64,000 nt of DNA from Rhodobacteraceae bacterium IMCC1335 (GCA_039640495.1 CP046864.1:992001-1056000), one strand, 5' to 3'; counted from the stretch's first letter, positions 37,967 through 46,790 are shown. Notes: generated from the letters alone by a model not told the origin. Made by a program: numbers and translations.

Positions 37967-40636
37967 CTAAAAATTAAGCGACAAATCACGATGAACGGCA
38001 GTGCAAGAGGCTAAGAATAGCGCCTGATCGCGGGTCAGCGCCGGTTGCAAACGCGCACCCAATGTGCCTTTAAGCGCCTCGACATACTCACTCAGAGGGC
38101 CGCGTAATTCCGTTTCAGCCTGCGCGCGCCAGTCAAGCTGGGCTGCGTATACCTCTAGCGCTTCCTCATAATGGGCAAGCGCTTTTTCACGATCTTTTTT
38201 ACGTTTGCCCAGCGCCTTTTTGGCTTTGCCTAAGGCTTTTTTCACATCATCCGCGCCCTCTACTGCGCGAACGCTACGCTCGGCTTGTTTTACGGCCTCT
38301 TCTGCGGATATGTAATCAGCATCAAGTTCAACCGCTTCTATAATTGACCTAAGGCCAATCAATTCTGCTTCGAGTGCGATGTAAGCTGGCGTTGATTCCA
38401 AAACCATCAATGCTTCTGAAGCCCCTTCAAACGTGCCATCTGCAGCCCTGCGATAGGTGTTGCGCGCTTTTGTTTCGGCTGCGGTTAGCAGGCTAAAGGT
38501 TTCATATTCGCTTTCCCATGAGGCCGGTATTTCGCCTTCTAGCGTGGCAATTTTGGCTTTAGTATCGGCAATATCTGTGCTCAGAACAGCGCGTCTTTGT
38601 GCAAACTCGTCCCCTTTTAAACGGGACAGTTCTTTTTCGCCGGCTTTCAGATGCTCGTTCTCACGGCGCAATTGTTTTTGAATTGAGCGCACTTTGCTTA
38701 GCATTGGGCGATAGCTGTCTTCTGCTGCTTTTACCGCCGCAGAAGTCACCGAAATCTGGGCTAAGTTCTCTAAGGCTTTATCAGCCTCTTCCAGCGAGTT
38801 GGCAATCGGATCGGCCAAAATAGCTGACAGGTTTGACAGATCGATGCGTTTTGCTTTCTCGATAGCTGCGACGGTTGCGCCGCCACCTGCCGCGATTTGA
38901 TCCCCAACGAATTCGTCCATGCAGAATTGCAGCCGCGGATTGCGCGGTGGCGGCGCAGATTCTGAAAGCAGGTTTGATCGGTTGGGCAAGTAATTGACCA
39001 ATTGTGGATAATTGCCAACGATCCCCAGTGCCAATAATTGCAACAAGATAAACGGGATCACGCCGCGATACATTTCGATTGTGCGCACCACGGCCGGCGC
39101 CACGCCGCGCAAATAAAACAGCGCAAAGCCAAAAGGTGGCGTCAGAAAAGAGGTTTGGATGTTCAAACCGATCATGACACCCAGCCACACTGCGGTGATG
39201 TTTGCACCTGGATCGGCCAATAAAATCGGCGCCACAATCGGAACCACCACAACCGCGATTTCGATAAAGTCCAAAAAGAACCCAAGCACGAAGATCACGG
39301 CCATCACGATCACGAATTGCGTCCAAAACCCACCCGGCAACGAGTTCAAAAACTCGCGCACCAATTCCTCGCCACCAAATGCACGGAATGCCGCGGTGAG
39401 CATTGCGGCCCCCAGCAGAATAACGAAGACCAAAGCGGTGGTTTTTGCGGTTTCCATCATCACGCCATGCAAAGTGCCGTTTATATTTAGCACGCGTATA
39501 GCGCTCCAAATGATTCCAGACAGCATGACCAGAGCGCCCAGCACGCCAATCCAAATGCCTTGCATATCCTCGGCGCTCTCGGCCGCTTTGATATTCATAT
39601 CATAATTTTGCAGCGCATAGCCGGTGATCAGCAGCCCCAAGATAACCAAAAATGCAGGCACAAACGTCCATTTAGTTTGATCAACCAAGCGATACCCGGC
39701 CATCACTAATGCACCCGCCGCGCCGATGGCGCCCGCTTGATTCACCGTTGCAATACCCGCAATGATCGACCCTAGCACCAAGAAAATCAAGGTCAGGGGG
39801 GGCACCAATGTAATAAAAACTTGTCCCCAGAAGGCCCGATCGAATTTCCCTTCATATGGCACAGAGGGGGCCGCTGAAGGCTTTAAAAACGCATAGCCTA
39901 AAATATACAGCATGTATAGCGCCACCAAAACCAGACCCGGGATGAAGGCGCCTAAAAACATTTCACCTGCGCTGGTTGAGGTCACGTCAAAGACGCTTGG
40001 CATTTGAAGATTTCCGGTCGATTCCTTGAATAAGGATTTGCGCAGGCTGCCCGCTTGATCCGCCGCAGAAGCCAATTGATCTGCCAGAATAATCAGTACG
40101 ATTGATGGCGGGATGATCTGCCCCAATGTGCCTGAGGCGGCTATGGTACCGGTTGCCAAGGACGGGGAATATTTATTGCGCAGCATCGCAGGAAGCGAAA
40201 TAAGACCCATTGCAACCACTGTTGCGCCGACGATACCGGTGGTGGCAGCTAATAAGGCGCCCACGAAGACAACTGAAATGCCCAACCCGCCCCGCACAGG
40301 ACCAAACAAGCGAGCCATCGTCACCAAAAGATCTTCTGCGATCTTTGAACGTTGCAGCATGATGCCCATGAAAATGAATAAGGGGATCGCAATCAGCGTA
40401 TCGCGTTCCACTTCCCAATAGACGCCGCGCAGATTTAAAACCCCGGCTGAGATCCATTCAGAAGGCCCGCCAGAGTGAAAATAGCTGCTGACATCGCCTT
40501 CAAACGCGTAGCCGCTGATTGCAGCGATAACGATTGTGATGATCGCAGAGCCCGGCAGCGCGAAGGCCACGGGATAGCCCGAGCCCAATGCAGTGGCCAT
40601 TATGAGGATCAAAATTAAGAGAAAAAACAGTTCCAT
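37967..40636 (-). CDS. dctM: TRAP transporter large permease with long coiled-coil C-terminal extension
   Basis: Residues 1-550 form a DctM-type membrane domain with 12 or more helices, of the larger TRAP class that carries extra loops (about 190-225 and 320-365). Motifs are IPLFIFMGIMLQRSKIAEDL, GTLGQIIPPSIVLIILADQL and GLNIQTSFLTPPFGFALFYL. Family members are usually 430-600 residues. Here about 340 residues (551-889) follow the last helix: a linker, then hydrophilic alpha-helical sequence with coiled-coil-like stretches near 640-705 and 775-835 and a Lys-rich patch near 798-820. The tail has no motif I recognise. The gene is 7 bp after dctQ. Confidence 0.88.
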   Translation of the reverse strand: MELFFLLILILIMATALGSGYPVAFALPGSAIITIVIAAISGYAFEGDVSSYFHSGGPSEWISAGVLNLRGVYWEVERDTLIAIPLFIFMGIMLQRSKIAEDLLVTMARLFGPVRGGLGISVVFVGALLAATTGIVGATVVAMGLISLPAMLRNKYSPSLATGTIAASGTLGQIIPPSIVLIILADQLASAADQAGSLRKSLFKESTGNLQMPSVFDVTSTSAGEMFLGAFIPGLVLVALYMLYILGYAFLKPSAAPSVPYEGKFDRAFWGQVFITLVPPLTLIFLVLGSIIAGIATVNQAGAIGAAGALVMAGYRLVDQTKWTFVPAFLVILGLLITGYALQNYDMNIKAAESAEDMQGIWIGVLGALVMLSGIIWSAIRVLNINGTLHGVMMETAKTTALVFVILLGAAMLTAAFRAFGGEELVREFLNSLPGGFWTQFVIVMAVIFVLGFFLDFIEIAVVVVPIVAPILLADPGANITAVWLGVMIGLNIQTSFLTPPFGFALFYLRGVAPAVVRTIEMYRGVIPFILLQLLALGIVGNYPQLVNYLPNRSNLLSESAPPPRNPRLQFCMDEFVGDQIAAGGGATVAAIEKAKRIDLSNLSAILADPIANSLEEADKALENLAQISVTSAAVKAAEDSYRPMLSKVRSIQKQLRRENEHLKAGEKELSRLKGDEFAQRRAVLSTDIADTKAKIATLEGEIPASWESEYETFSLLTAAETKARNTYRRAADGTFEGASEALMVLESTPAYIALEAELIGLRSIIEAVELDADYISAEEAVKQAERSVRAVEGADDVKKALGKAKKALGKRKKDREKALAHYEEALEVYAAQLDWRAQAETELRGPLSEYVEALKGTLGARLQPALTRDQALFLASCTAVHRDLSLNF

Positions 40637-40643
40637 GATGACC

Positions 40644-41621
40644 TCAATGACCGGTTGGATTTATTTCGCGTTTGCCGGGTTCGCCGCAAACATCGGCCCA
40701 AGCTTCCAGCATATAGCTGACAAATTGGATATACATCGTAATTGCAAACACGCCCAGGAAGGCAGCCATTTGGTATTTGATAAACAACCCGATGGACGCG
40801 GCTTGACTGACTTCAAAATTCAGAATGGGCATGTTGATCAATGCCTGTTTGCCATCAAGGCCGATCAAGAGGATCGCCCAACAGGTCGACAGGCCCAGCA
40901 AGATCGTCCCAATGAAGTTTGCATAGCCTTTTGTGCGCTCACGCAGGCCAGCATAAACGATATCAACGCGCACATGGCCTTCGTCGTATAAAGTATAGGC
41001 AGAAGCAAATAGAAACAGCGCGGCATACCAATAGCGCACCAGATCACCCATAAACGCCTGTTCATACGAGAAGACGAATCGCGAAACCACGATTGCCAAT
41101 TCGGCAACCACGATCAACAGAGCCAACCACAAAAACCCAGCTGTGCGCGTGATCGCGCCGAGAATGAAGCCAACAACAAGCAGTGGTATGTGGATTTTGA
41201 GGCCAACGAAGAACGGTTTGTTCAGATCTTTTGCTGCGCCCTCCCAGAGCAAGCTTTCGGCCAGCCCTTCCACGCGTAAAAAAGCCACAGCCACATCTGC
41301 CATACCAACCAGAAACACGCCCCAAAACAATGATCTAACCAGATAGAGGTTTAACCGATGGATGCGATCTGCATCCTGACGCAGGGCCGTTCCAGGCGTT
41401 CCTCGGGCGAATAAAACCGCCGCAAGCATCGGAATTAAATACACCAACATTGGCAGCGGGTTGTTCCAACGCAGCTCGGTGTCACTTTGAAAAGAAAGGT
41501 TCAAAACATTATTGGTTAAAAATGCCAACAACATCGCCAGCAAGGCCCAAGAAACTGCTCTTATGGTCACCGCGCTTTTTGCCTGCGGATGACCGGTGTG
41601 TCCCGTGTCCGGCGCTGTCAT
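40644..41621 (-). CDS. dctQ: TRAP transporter small permease
   Basis: Small membrane component of the TRAP carrier that pairs with DctM. It has 325 residues from ATG 41621, preceded by CAGGTGACA; a GTG at 41675 would start inside the upstream hairpin. It is longer than usual DctQ proteins (about 160-230) because it has an N-terminal region with three hydrophobic segments before the canonical four-helix DctQ part (about 185-310, with YEQAFMGDLVRYWYAALFLF and VDIVYAGLRERTKG). Large forms like this go with the mannitol/chloroaromatic-type TRAP systems. Confidence 0.85.
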   Translation of the reverse strand: MTAPDTGHTGHPQAKSAVTIRAVSWALLAMLLAFLTNNVLNLSFQSDTELRWNNPLPMLVYLIPMLAAVLFARGTPGTALRQDADRIHRLNLYLVRSLFWGVFLVGMADVAVAFLRVEGLAESLLWEGAAKDLNKPFFVGLKIHIPLLVVGFILGAITRTAGFLWLALLIVVAELAIVVSRFVFSYEQAFMGDLVRYWYAALFLFASAYTLYDEGHVRVDIVYAGLRERTKGYANFIGTILLGLSTCWAILLIGLDGKQALINMPILNFEVSQAASIGLFIKYQMAAFLGVFAITMYIQFVSYMLEAWADVCGEPGKREINPTGH

Positions 41622-41649
41622 TTTGTCACCTGTATATTGATAAAACAAA

Positions 41650-41683
41650 TAAAAAGAGTGCGTGTAATCAAACACGCACTCTT
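41650..41683 (-). terminator. Intercistronic hairpin between dctP and dctQ (attenuator-like)
   Basis: A perfect 12-bp stem, AAGAGTGCGTGT (41654-41665) with ACACGCACTCTT (41672-41683), closes a 6-base loop. On the minus strand it begins 10 bp after the dctP stop and is followed by a U-rich tract. It is thus a Rho-independent terminator in the middle of the TRAP operon, which would make binding protein more abundant than the permease by partial read-through, and may also protect the dctP mRNA 3' end. Confidence 0.8.
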
Positions 41684-41693
41684 CTGGTTCGGG

Positions 41694-42782
41694 TTAACCG
41701 ATATCGAATACGCGGTTACGCTGGTTCAAGAACGTTGTCTCGAATTGCGCGAGCATGCCGCCAATTTCGCGCATGCCTTTTTGATAGGCATCGTCAACTT
41801 CGGTTGCCAAAGCAGAGTGATCGCGTGTTTCTTCAAACACTTCCAATGCGCCTTCGCCCATTGCATCCCAAACATCATCGTTAAAGTTACGCACTTCAAC
41901 GCCTTGCTCTTCAACAAGTTTGGTCAGGTACTCACCGTTACGCGCCATCGTCTCGTCATGCGCCAGCGCATGCTCTTCCGCAGCGGCGGCTTGGATCACG
42001 TTTTGCTCATAATCACTTAGGCTTCCCCACCATTCAGCGTTCATTCCCAGCGCAATACAGCTGCCTGGCTCATGCATACCACCGGTATAGTAGTACTTAG
42101 TCGCTTCATAGAACTTCAAGAAATAGTCGTTCCATGGGCCAACCCACTCTGTGGCATCGATTGAACCTGAAACCAGGTTTTCATAGATCTGGCCGCCGGG
42201 CAATGACACGGTTGAAGCGCCAAGCTTTGACAACACCGTTCCGCCAAGGCCGGGAATACGCATTTTCAGGCCTTTAAAATCATCACCGCTTTCGATTTCT
42301 TTGTTGAACCAACCGCCGGCTTGGGTGCCTGTTGAGCCAACTGGAATTGCTTTCAGACCGAATTCGCCCGACACTTTATCCCACAGTGCCTGTCCACCTC
42401 CAAAGCGGATCCATGCTGTCCATTCCTGCGTGGTCATGCCAAATGGAACAGATGTAAAATAAGCAAAGGCCGGGTGCGTTCCGATCCAGTAATAATCCGC
42501 CGCAATGTAGGCTTGGCTATTGCCAGATGCCACTTCGTTAAACGAATCAAACGCGCCAACACGCTCGCCCGCAGCGAAATATTCAACATTCAACGCACCG
42601 TCAGAAATCTCACCGACGCGGCGCGCGAAACGCTGAGCAGATGTTCCGAGGCCTGGGAAGTCACGCCCCCAAGTTGCGACAACGGTCATGGTCTTGCCAT
42701 GACCACCGGCAACGGCGGGTGCCGCCAAAGCAGCGCCAGTAGCGCCAATTGCAGCGCCTTTTAAAAACTTACGACGTTCCAT
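41694..42782 (-). CDS. dctP: TRAP transporter solute-binding protein, DctP family
   Basis: Periplasmic receptor of the TRAP system, 362 residues from ATG 42782 with a GGAGAAAC ribosome-binding site. The N terminus MERRKFLKGAAIGATGAALA is a twin-arginine signal followed by a hydrophobic stretch ending near AVAGG, so export by Tat is likely. The mature part has the DctP fold with GGWFNKEIESGDDFKGLKMR, GLGGTVLSKLGA, and the substrate-site WVGPWNDYFLKFYEATKYYY. Relatives bind carboxylic acids through a conserved arginine. The ligand is not known; pxp genes upstream suggest 5-oxoproline or a related acid. Confidence 0.92.
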   Translation of the reverse strand: MERRKFLKGAAIGATGAALAAPAVAGGHGKTMTVVATWGRDFPGLGTSAQRFARRVGEISDGALNVEYFAAGERVGAFDSFNEVASGNSQAYIAADYYWIGTHPAFAYFTSVPFGMTTQEWTAWIRFGGGQALWDKVSGEFGLKAIPVGSTGTQAGGWFNKEIESGDDFKGLKMRIPGLGGTVLSKLGASTVSLPGGQIYENLVSGSIDATEWVGPWNDYFLKFYEATKYYYTGGMHEPGSCIALGMNAEWWGSLSDYEQNVIQAAAAEEHALAHDETMARNGEYLTKLVEEQGVEVRNFNDDVWDAMGEGALEVFEETRDHSALATEVDDAYQKGMREIGGMLAQFETTFLNQRNRVFDIG

Positions 42783-43005
42783 ACAGTTTCTCCTCACTGT
42801 TTAGTTTTTTACAGGGCAGTCCTCCGAGCCCCAATATTGGTCAAGTTATCTAACCAGTTTGCGGATCGCAACTAATTTGTCCCTTGCACGTAGTGTAATT
42901 AGCCGTTTCTGAGGACAAGGCAAGGTTTTTCAAGCCTGTCAGCCCGCCTGCAAAGGCCATTGCCGTTTTTAGGATCATTTGGGATTTGCCGAAGTAATTG
43001 CAGCG

Positions 43006-43767
43006 TCAGGAGAAAAATTTCGCTAAAGTGATTCCAGCTTGTTCCAGTGACCTGCGTACAGATTTGGCAATTTCGAGAGCGTTTTGCGTATCCCCATGCA
43101 GACAAATTGTATCAATTTTGGCTTTTATATGCTGCCCCGAGCGCGTGATGATACTGCCGTTTACCACCATTTGTGTGATCCTATGAGCCGCCAGCGCCGG
43201 ATCATGGATCACCGCACCCTCGATTGAGCGATCCACCAGCGTAGCATCCTCATTATAGGCCCGATCGGCAAAAATTTCGCCAACATATCGACAGGGCAAG
43301 CTTTGCGCGACCTTTTCCTGAGCACTCGCCGCTAGCACCATTAAAATGGTCTCCGGCGCGACTGAAAGCGCGGCTTCATAGGCGTCATAAGCCAGCTCTG
43401 CATGTTCCGATGCCATGTTTGACAGCGCGCCATGCAGTTTAATATGGCGAATTTCAGCGCCAACGCTGCGCGCCATCGCCTGCGCCGCCCCGATCTGATA
43501 GCGTATTTGATTTTGTAACGTGGTTTTGGATAGGTGAAGCCGCCGCCGTCCAAACCCTTGCAGATCGTCAAAGCCCGGATGCGCGCCGATACCGACCCCG
43601 CAATCCTGCGCCTGTTGCATCGTTTGCTGCATCACATCTGGATCCCCTGCGTGAAAGCCGCAAGCAACATTGGCCGAGGTGATCACCTGCAAAAGAGCGC
43701 CGTCATTGCCCATTTTCCAGGGGCCGAAGCTTTCCCCCATATCTGCATTCAAATCAATATTTTTCAT
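43006..43767 (-). CDS. pxpA: 5-oxoprolinase subunit A, LamB/YcsF family
   Basis: Subunit of the ATP-dependent PxpABC 5-oxoprolinase, which opens 5-oxo-L-proline to glutamate. The 253-residue protein starts MKNIDLNADMGESFGPWKMG and has ANVACGFHAGDPDVMQQT and PHGAL-like KLHGALSNMASEH segments typical of the family. Its ATG overlaps the end of pxpC by 4 bp, so the two are translationally coupled. It is the last gene of the pxpBCA set before the TRAP genes, 223 bp away. Confidence 0.9.
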   Translation of the reverse strand: MKNIDLNADMGESFGPWKMGNDGALLQVITSANVACGFHAGDPDVMQQTMQQAQDCGVGIGAHPGFDDLQGFGRRRLHLSKTTLQNQIRYQIGAAQAMARSVGAEIRHIKLHGALSNMASEHAELAYDAYEAALSVAPETILMVLAASAQEKVAQSLPCRYVGEIFADRAYNEDATLVDRSIEGAVIHDPALAAHRITQMVVNGSIITRSGQHIKAKIDTICLHGDTQNALEIAKSVRRSLEQAGITLAKFFS

Positions 43768-44789
43768 TGGTTTGTATCTCCTGCATCGAAGGCCGACACT
43801 ACGCCTCCGATCAATTGAAACGACAAGAGGTTTTTCATTTTATACGGATCTTTCAACAATGGATGCAAGCGGTCAGATAATTGAGATACGCGTTCATTAT
43901 ACTGATTTTGATATTCAAGCGCTTGTTCAAGCGATAGAAATTTAAACCTAATCTTTGCATCTAAGCCGGCTTGCGCGATTTTTGGTAGATCACTTGGAAG
44001 CACCGTTCCAATCCGTGGATAACCGCCGGTGCTTTGGCATTCAGGCATCAAGACGAAGGGGCGTCCATCGCCCGTCATTTGAATATCCCCCGGCACGATG
44101 ATTTCAGAAAGTATTTTGAGTTGATTGCTGATTTGAAACGGCGCGCCTTCAAAGTCTAATTTAATGCCCATCCGGTTGGCCCGAATGTCGCGCGTAAAAA
44201 TTGTATTTTCGAAGCGCGCGCGCTCAGCTGGGCTGAAAAGATCGGTTTGAACCGAGGCGACGATATGAACGCAGCCTCCTTGGAAGCGATCTTCTACCTC
44301 CAATTTTTGGCCGATAAAGGGTTTCTTATCCGGGCCGATCGGCAGAGTGGCGCCTGCAGCCAACGCCTCGCCGATTCCAATCGCATGATGCGCAGCACGG
44401 GCCTTCAAAAAAACTTCTGTGTCAAAGCCGCCTCCCACCGACAAATAGGCATATGTGCCCGCTTGCACCCCCCCTAAGCGCAAAATTGCCCCATCTGGCA
44501 GGTGATGCGCGGCGTTCCAAGCCAAGGGCGTGCCGTCAAGCTCTGCCTTCATCGGGGCACCGGTTAATGCAATTTTCATATCACCTTGAGCTTGGAAGAC
44601 ACCGCCAAACCCAGCCATCTCTAGCGCCCCATCGCCGCTGAATTGCCCAAGAAGTACGGCGCCTTCCTCTAAAGCCAAACAATCTGCTGCGCCCGATTTC
44701 GAAAGCCCTTGAGCCAAATACCCCGGGCGGCCAAAATCTTGAATGCTTGCATGAGCGCCACAGGAGAGGATCTTTAGCCCGGCCATCAC
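43764..44789 (-). CDS. pxpC: 5-oxoprolinase subunit C, biotin-dependent carboxyltransferase-like (KipA) family
   Basis: A 341-residue member of the KipA/urea amidolyase C-terminal family, one of three 5-oxoprolinase subunits. It opens LKILSCGAHASIQDFGRPGY and shows GLSKSGAADCLALEEGAVLL, GGVQAGTYAYLSVGGGFDTE and MPECQSTGGYPRIGTVLPSD, all common to the family. It overlaps pxpB upstream and pxpA downstream by 4 bp each. The alternative label, allophanate hydrolase subunit 2, is the older name of the same family. Confidence 0.9.
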   Translation of the reverse strand: MMAGLKILSCGAHASIQDFGRPGYLAQGLSKSGAADCLALEEGAVLLGQFSGDGALEMAGFGGVFQAQGDMKIALTGAPMKAELDGTPLAWNAAHHLPDGAILRLGGVQAGTYAYLSVGGGFDTEVFLKARAAHHAIGIGEALAAGATLPIGPDKKPFIGQKLEVEDRFQGGCVHIVASVQTDLFSPAERARFENTIFTRDIRANRMGIKLDFEGAPFQISNQLKILSEIIVPGDIQMTGDGRPFVLMPECQSTGGYPRIGTVLPSDLPKIAQAGLDAKIRFKFLSLEQALEYQNQYNERVSQLSDRLHPLLKDPYKMKNLLSFQLIGGVVSAFDAGDTNQ

Positions 44790-45580
44790 AAAGCGCGAAT
44801 CACTGCACCGCCATCACCGCTGTGATCTTGGCTTTTAAGATTAAAGAGCTGTTCTGCCGATACGGATTGCAATTGCAATTCATCCCCCGGGCGCAGCGCA
44901 AAGGGATTATCGGGCTGTTGGGGGCGAAAGCATTGAAAAGCGGTTTGCCCAATATGGCGCCAGCCAGTTGGGTTATCGGCGGCAAAAATTATCACTTGCC
45001 GGATCGCCACGACCAATGCGCCGCCGGAGACTTTTGGGTTCACATGCTCCATGCGCGGAATATCCCAAGCCGGTGGCAACTCGCCGGCATAAGGTTGGCC
45101 CGGGGCGTATCCTATGGCCATTACCCGCAGCGGCGCAGCGGTCAAGCTTTGGATCGCTGTGGCTCTGTCCATCCCGGCCAGCTCTGCCGCTTGGGATAAT
45201 TGTGGCCCGTTTCCAGTATCAAAAGCGCAGGGAATCACAAATATACGGCGCCCTCGGGGCAGCGCGGCCTGATACCAATCATGCTGCCCAAGCAACTCTG
45301 CGAGCTGCGCGCGCATCTGGGAATGGGTCAGGGCAGCTGTGTCAAATCGCAGAAAGCTTGACGCCAAGGTGCTGCTGGTTTCTTCGATGCCGTGCCAAGC
45401 CTGCTGGTCAATCGCGGCTTTGAACGCCAAGGCAGCGCGATTTGAGGCTTCGTTCAAGCCGCCGCTGAACTGGACCAGAAAGCCGTTTAAGCCCACAGGA
45501 ACGATCCGCGGATATTTTAGGCCTTGTTGCACGTCGCCATCGCCTTTTTTGACGGTTTCAAGCGTTGCGTCAGCGGGCAT
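44786..45580 (-). CDS. pxpB: 5-oxoprolinase subunit B, KipI/allophanate hydrolase subunit 1 family
   Basis: A 264-residue KipI-type subunit of the PxpABC enzyme. The ATG at 45580 has GAGGG eight bases upstream; ATG 45586 and TTG 45595 are in-frame alternatives. Recognisable parts are PVGLNGFLVQFSGGLNEASN, IPCAFDTGNGPQLSQAAEL, and GYAPGQPYAGELPPAWDIPR, the last being a hallmark of the family (usually GFxPGFPYLG). Upstream on the same strand, 35 bp away, is a racemase gene. Four-base overlap with pxpC indicates coupling. Confidence 0.9.
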   Translation of the reverse strand: MPADATLETVKKGDGDVQQGLKYPRIVPVGLNGFLVQFSGGLNEASNRAALAFKAAIDQQAWHGIEETSSTLASSFLRFDTAALTHSQMRAQLAELLGQHDWYQAALPRGRRIFVIPCAFDTGNGPQLSQAAELAGMDRATAIQSLTAAPLRVMAIGYAPGQPYAGELPPAWDIPRMEHVNPKVSGGALVVAIRQVIIFAADNPTGWRHIGQTAFQCFRPQQPDNPFALRPGDELQLQSVSAEQLFNLKSQDHSGDGGAVIRAL

Positions 45581-45615
45581 GGTCATGGCCCTCAAAGCTT
45601 TGCGCTTGCATCTGC

Positions 45616-46332
45616 CTATACGCCACGATGCGGCCCGCGGGCTTCGAGCGCGAATTGCGCAACAGCTTCAGCCAGCACATCCAATGTGTCGATCATCGCC
45701 GCGCTTGGATCATGACTGGTTTGAATCATTGAAAATTCAGAGCAGGCCACGAGCTGAAGATTGGCACCGCGTCGGGTCAATTCTGTTGAGGCTTCCAAAA
45801 GCAGGCTGCGGGCCTCGGCTGTGTCGCCAGAGGTTTTGATTTTCCGGATCGCCTGCACCATTTTTACATCATCTTCCGGCCAAATTATAATGCGCTCACT
45901 GGCCTGAAAATACCTTTCGAAAAGCTGGGTTTTGCGCAGTGCGGGTGAAGCCAGAATGCCAATAACATCGCCAGCTCTGCTTTTTGCAAGCGCGGTTTGA
46001 ACCGATAATTTCACCATATTAAAAAACGGTAGGGCGGTTTTTCTTTGAATAGCCTCTGCAAAAAGATGTGCTGTGTTACACGGCATTGCCAGCGCCTCTG
46101 CGCCCCATTTGTCGAGGCGCTGGGCCATATCCTCCAGCACTGGACCGGGATCCCGCGCACCGAACGTTTGATCCAAAACATAGGCCAAGCGTGAGGGCAC
46201 TTGGGGGTTCATATCGATCAGCAAAGGGATATGATCTTGATCATCCTGCGCGCGCACCGCGTTGAGCAAGCGCTGTTGAAAAAGAATGGTCGCTTCGGGC
46301 CCCATACCCCCTAAAACGCCGATTTTTTTCAT
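45616..46332 (-). CDS. Aspartate/glutamate racemase family protein
   Basis: PLP-independent two-cysteine racemase, 238 residues. It opens KKIGVLGGMGPEATILFQQR. The two catalytic cysteines are in LAMPCNTAHLF and VACSEFSMIQ; the second is normally followed by Thr-Glu, and here is Ser-Glu, a mild variation that may alter substrate preference. It is the first gene of the racemase-pxpBCA run. Since PxpABC yields glutamate, interconversion of D- and L-glutamate (or aspartate) would fit, as inference only. Confidence 0.85.
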   Translation of the reverse strand: MKKIGVLGGMGPEATILFQQRLLNAVRAQDDQDHIPLLIDMNPQVPSRLAYVLDQTFGARDPGPVLEDMAQRLDKWGAEALAMPCNTAHLFAEAIQRKTALPFFNMVKLSVQTALAKSRAGDVIGILASPALRKTQLFERYFQASERIIIWPEDDVKMVQAIRKIKTSGDTAEARSLLLEASTELTRRGANLQLVACSEFSMIQTSHDPSAAMIDTLDVLAEAVAQFALEARGPHRGV

Positions 46333-46407
46333 AGGTTAGATCCTTTGTATTTAGCCGACTTTGCAGCGGCAGACGGCGCTGTTCTTGGCCTGTTAAGGCG
46401 CAGTTAA

Positions 46408-46596
46408 ATCAATTCTGAATGGATATGCCAAGGCCTGATTGTCGCTTATTTTGAAATGGATCGTCGGCGGTTTCCCGCTGTTTTTTTGGCGCAAGAACAG
46501 CCTAGCGGCTTGATTGCAGGTGAAGTCTGGCTATTTGACGGTGGATTGAGGTCACAGGAGATGGCGCCAATGACAAAATTTACTTTTTTGATTTAA
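46408..46596 (+). pseudogene. Remnant of a short-chain dehydrogenase/reductase C terminus
   Basis: In a 458-bp gap without an intact gene, one frame is open from 46408 to a TAA at 46594-46596. Its translation contains AVFLAQEQPSGLIAGEVWLF followed by DGG, closely matching the C-terminal SDR pattern (AVxFLASxEAS-xITGxxxxVDGG). No Rossmann N terminus or catalytic Tyr-x-x-x-Lys is present upstream, so this is a decayed end of an SDR gene. Just after it, a frame from ATG 46570 has a TAA after eight codons and continues as a hydrophobic segment to 46689, perhaps more debris. The rest of the gap shows nothing else. Confidence 0.45.
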
Positions 46597-46790
46597 CTTC
46601 AGTTCGCCAGTTTGCTGGCGGTGGCCTTGGCAGCGGCGCTGACGCTGGATCCGCCAAAGGCGAAATGGTCACTCATAGGGCCGCTTTAACAGCATGCCGG
46701 CTGAATATCTTAGCCAGGGCGGGCGCTTTGATTGGAAACCACTGGCAGATATGCTAAGCAGAACGCTGTGTTCAAAAGCGCGCGGTGTCG

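Noticed and set aside
38781..39554. 257-codon second frame on the minus strand inside dctM
   Set aside because: It is a shadow of the dctM frame with Trp/Arg/Gly-rich composition. The DctM membrane helices in the other frame are unambiguous.
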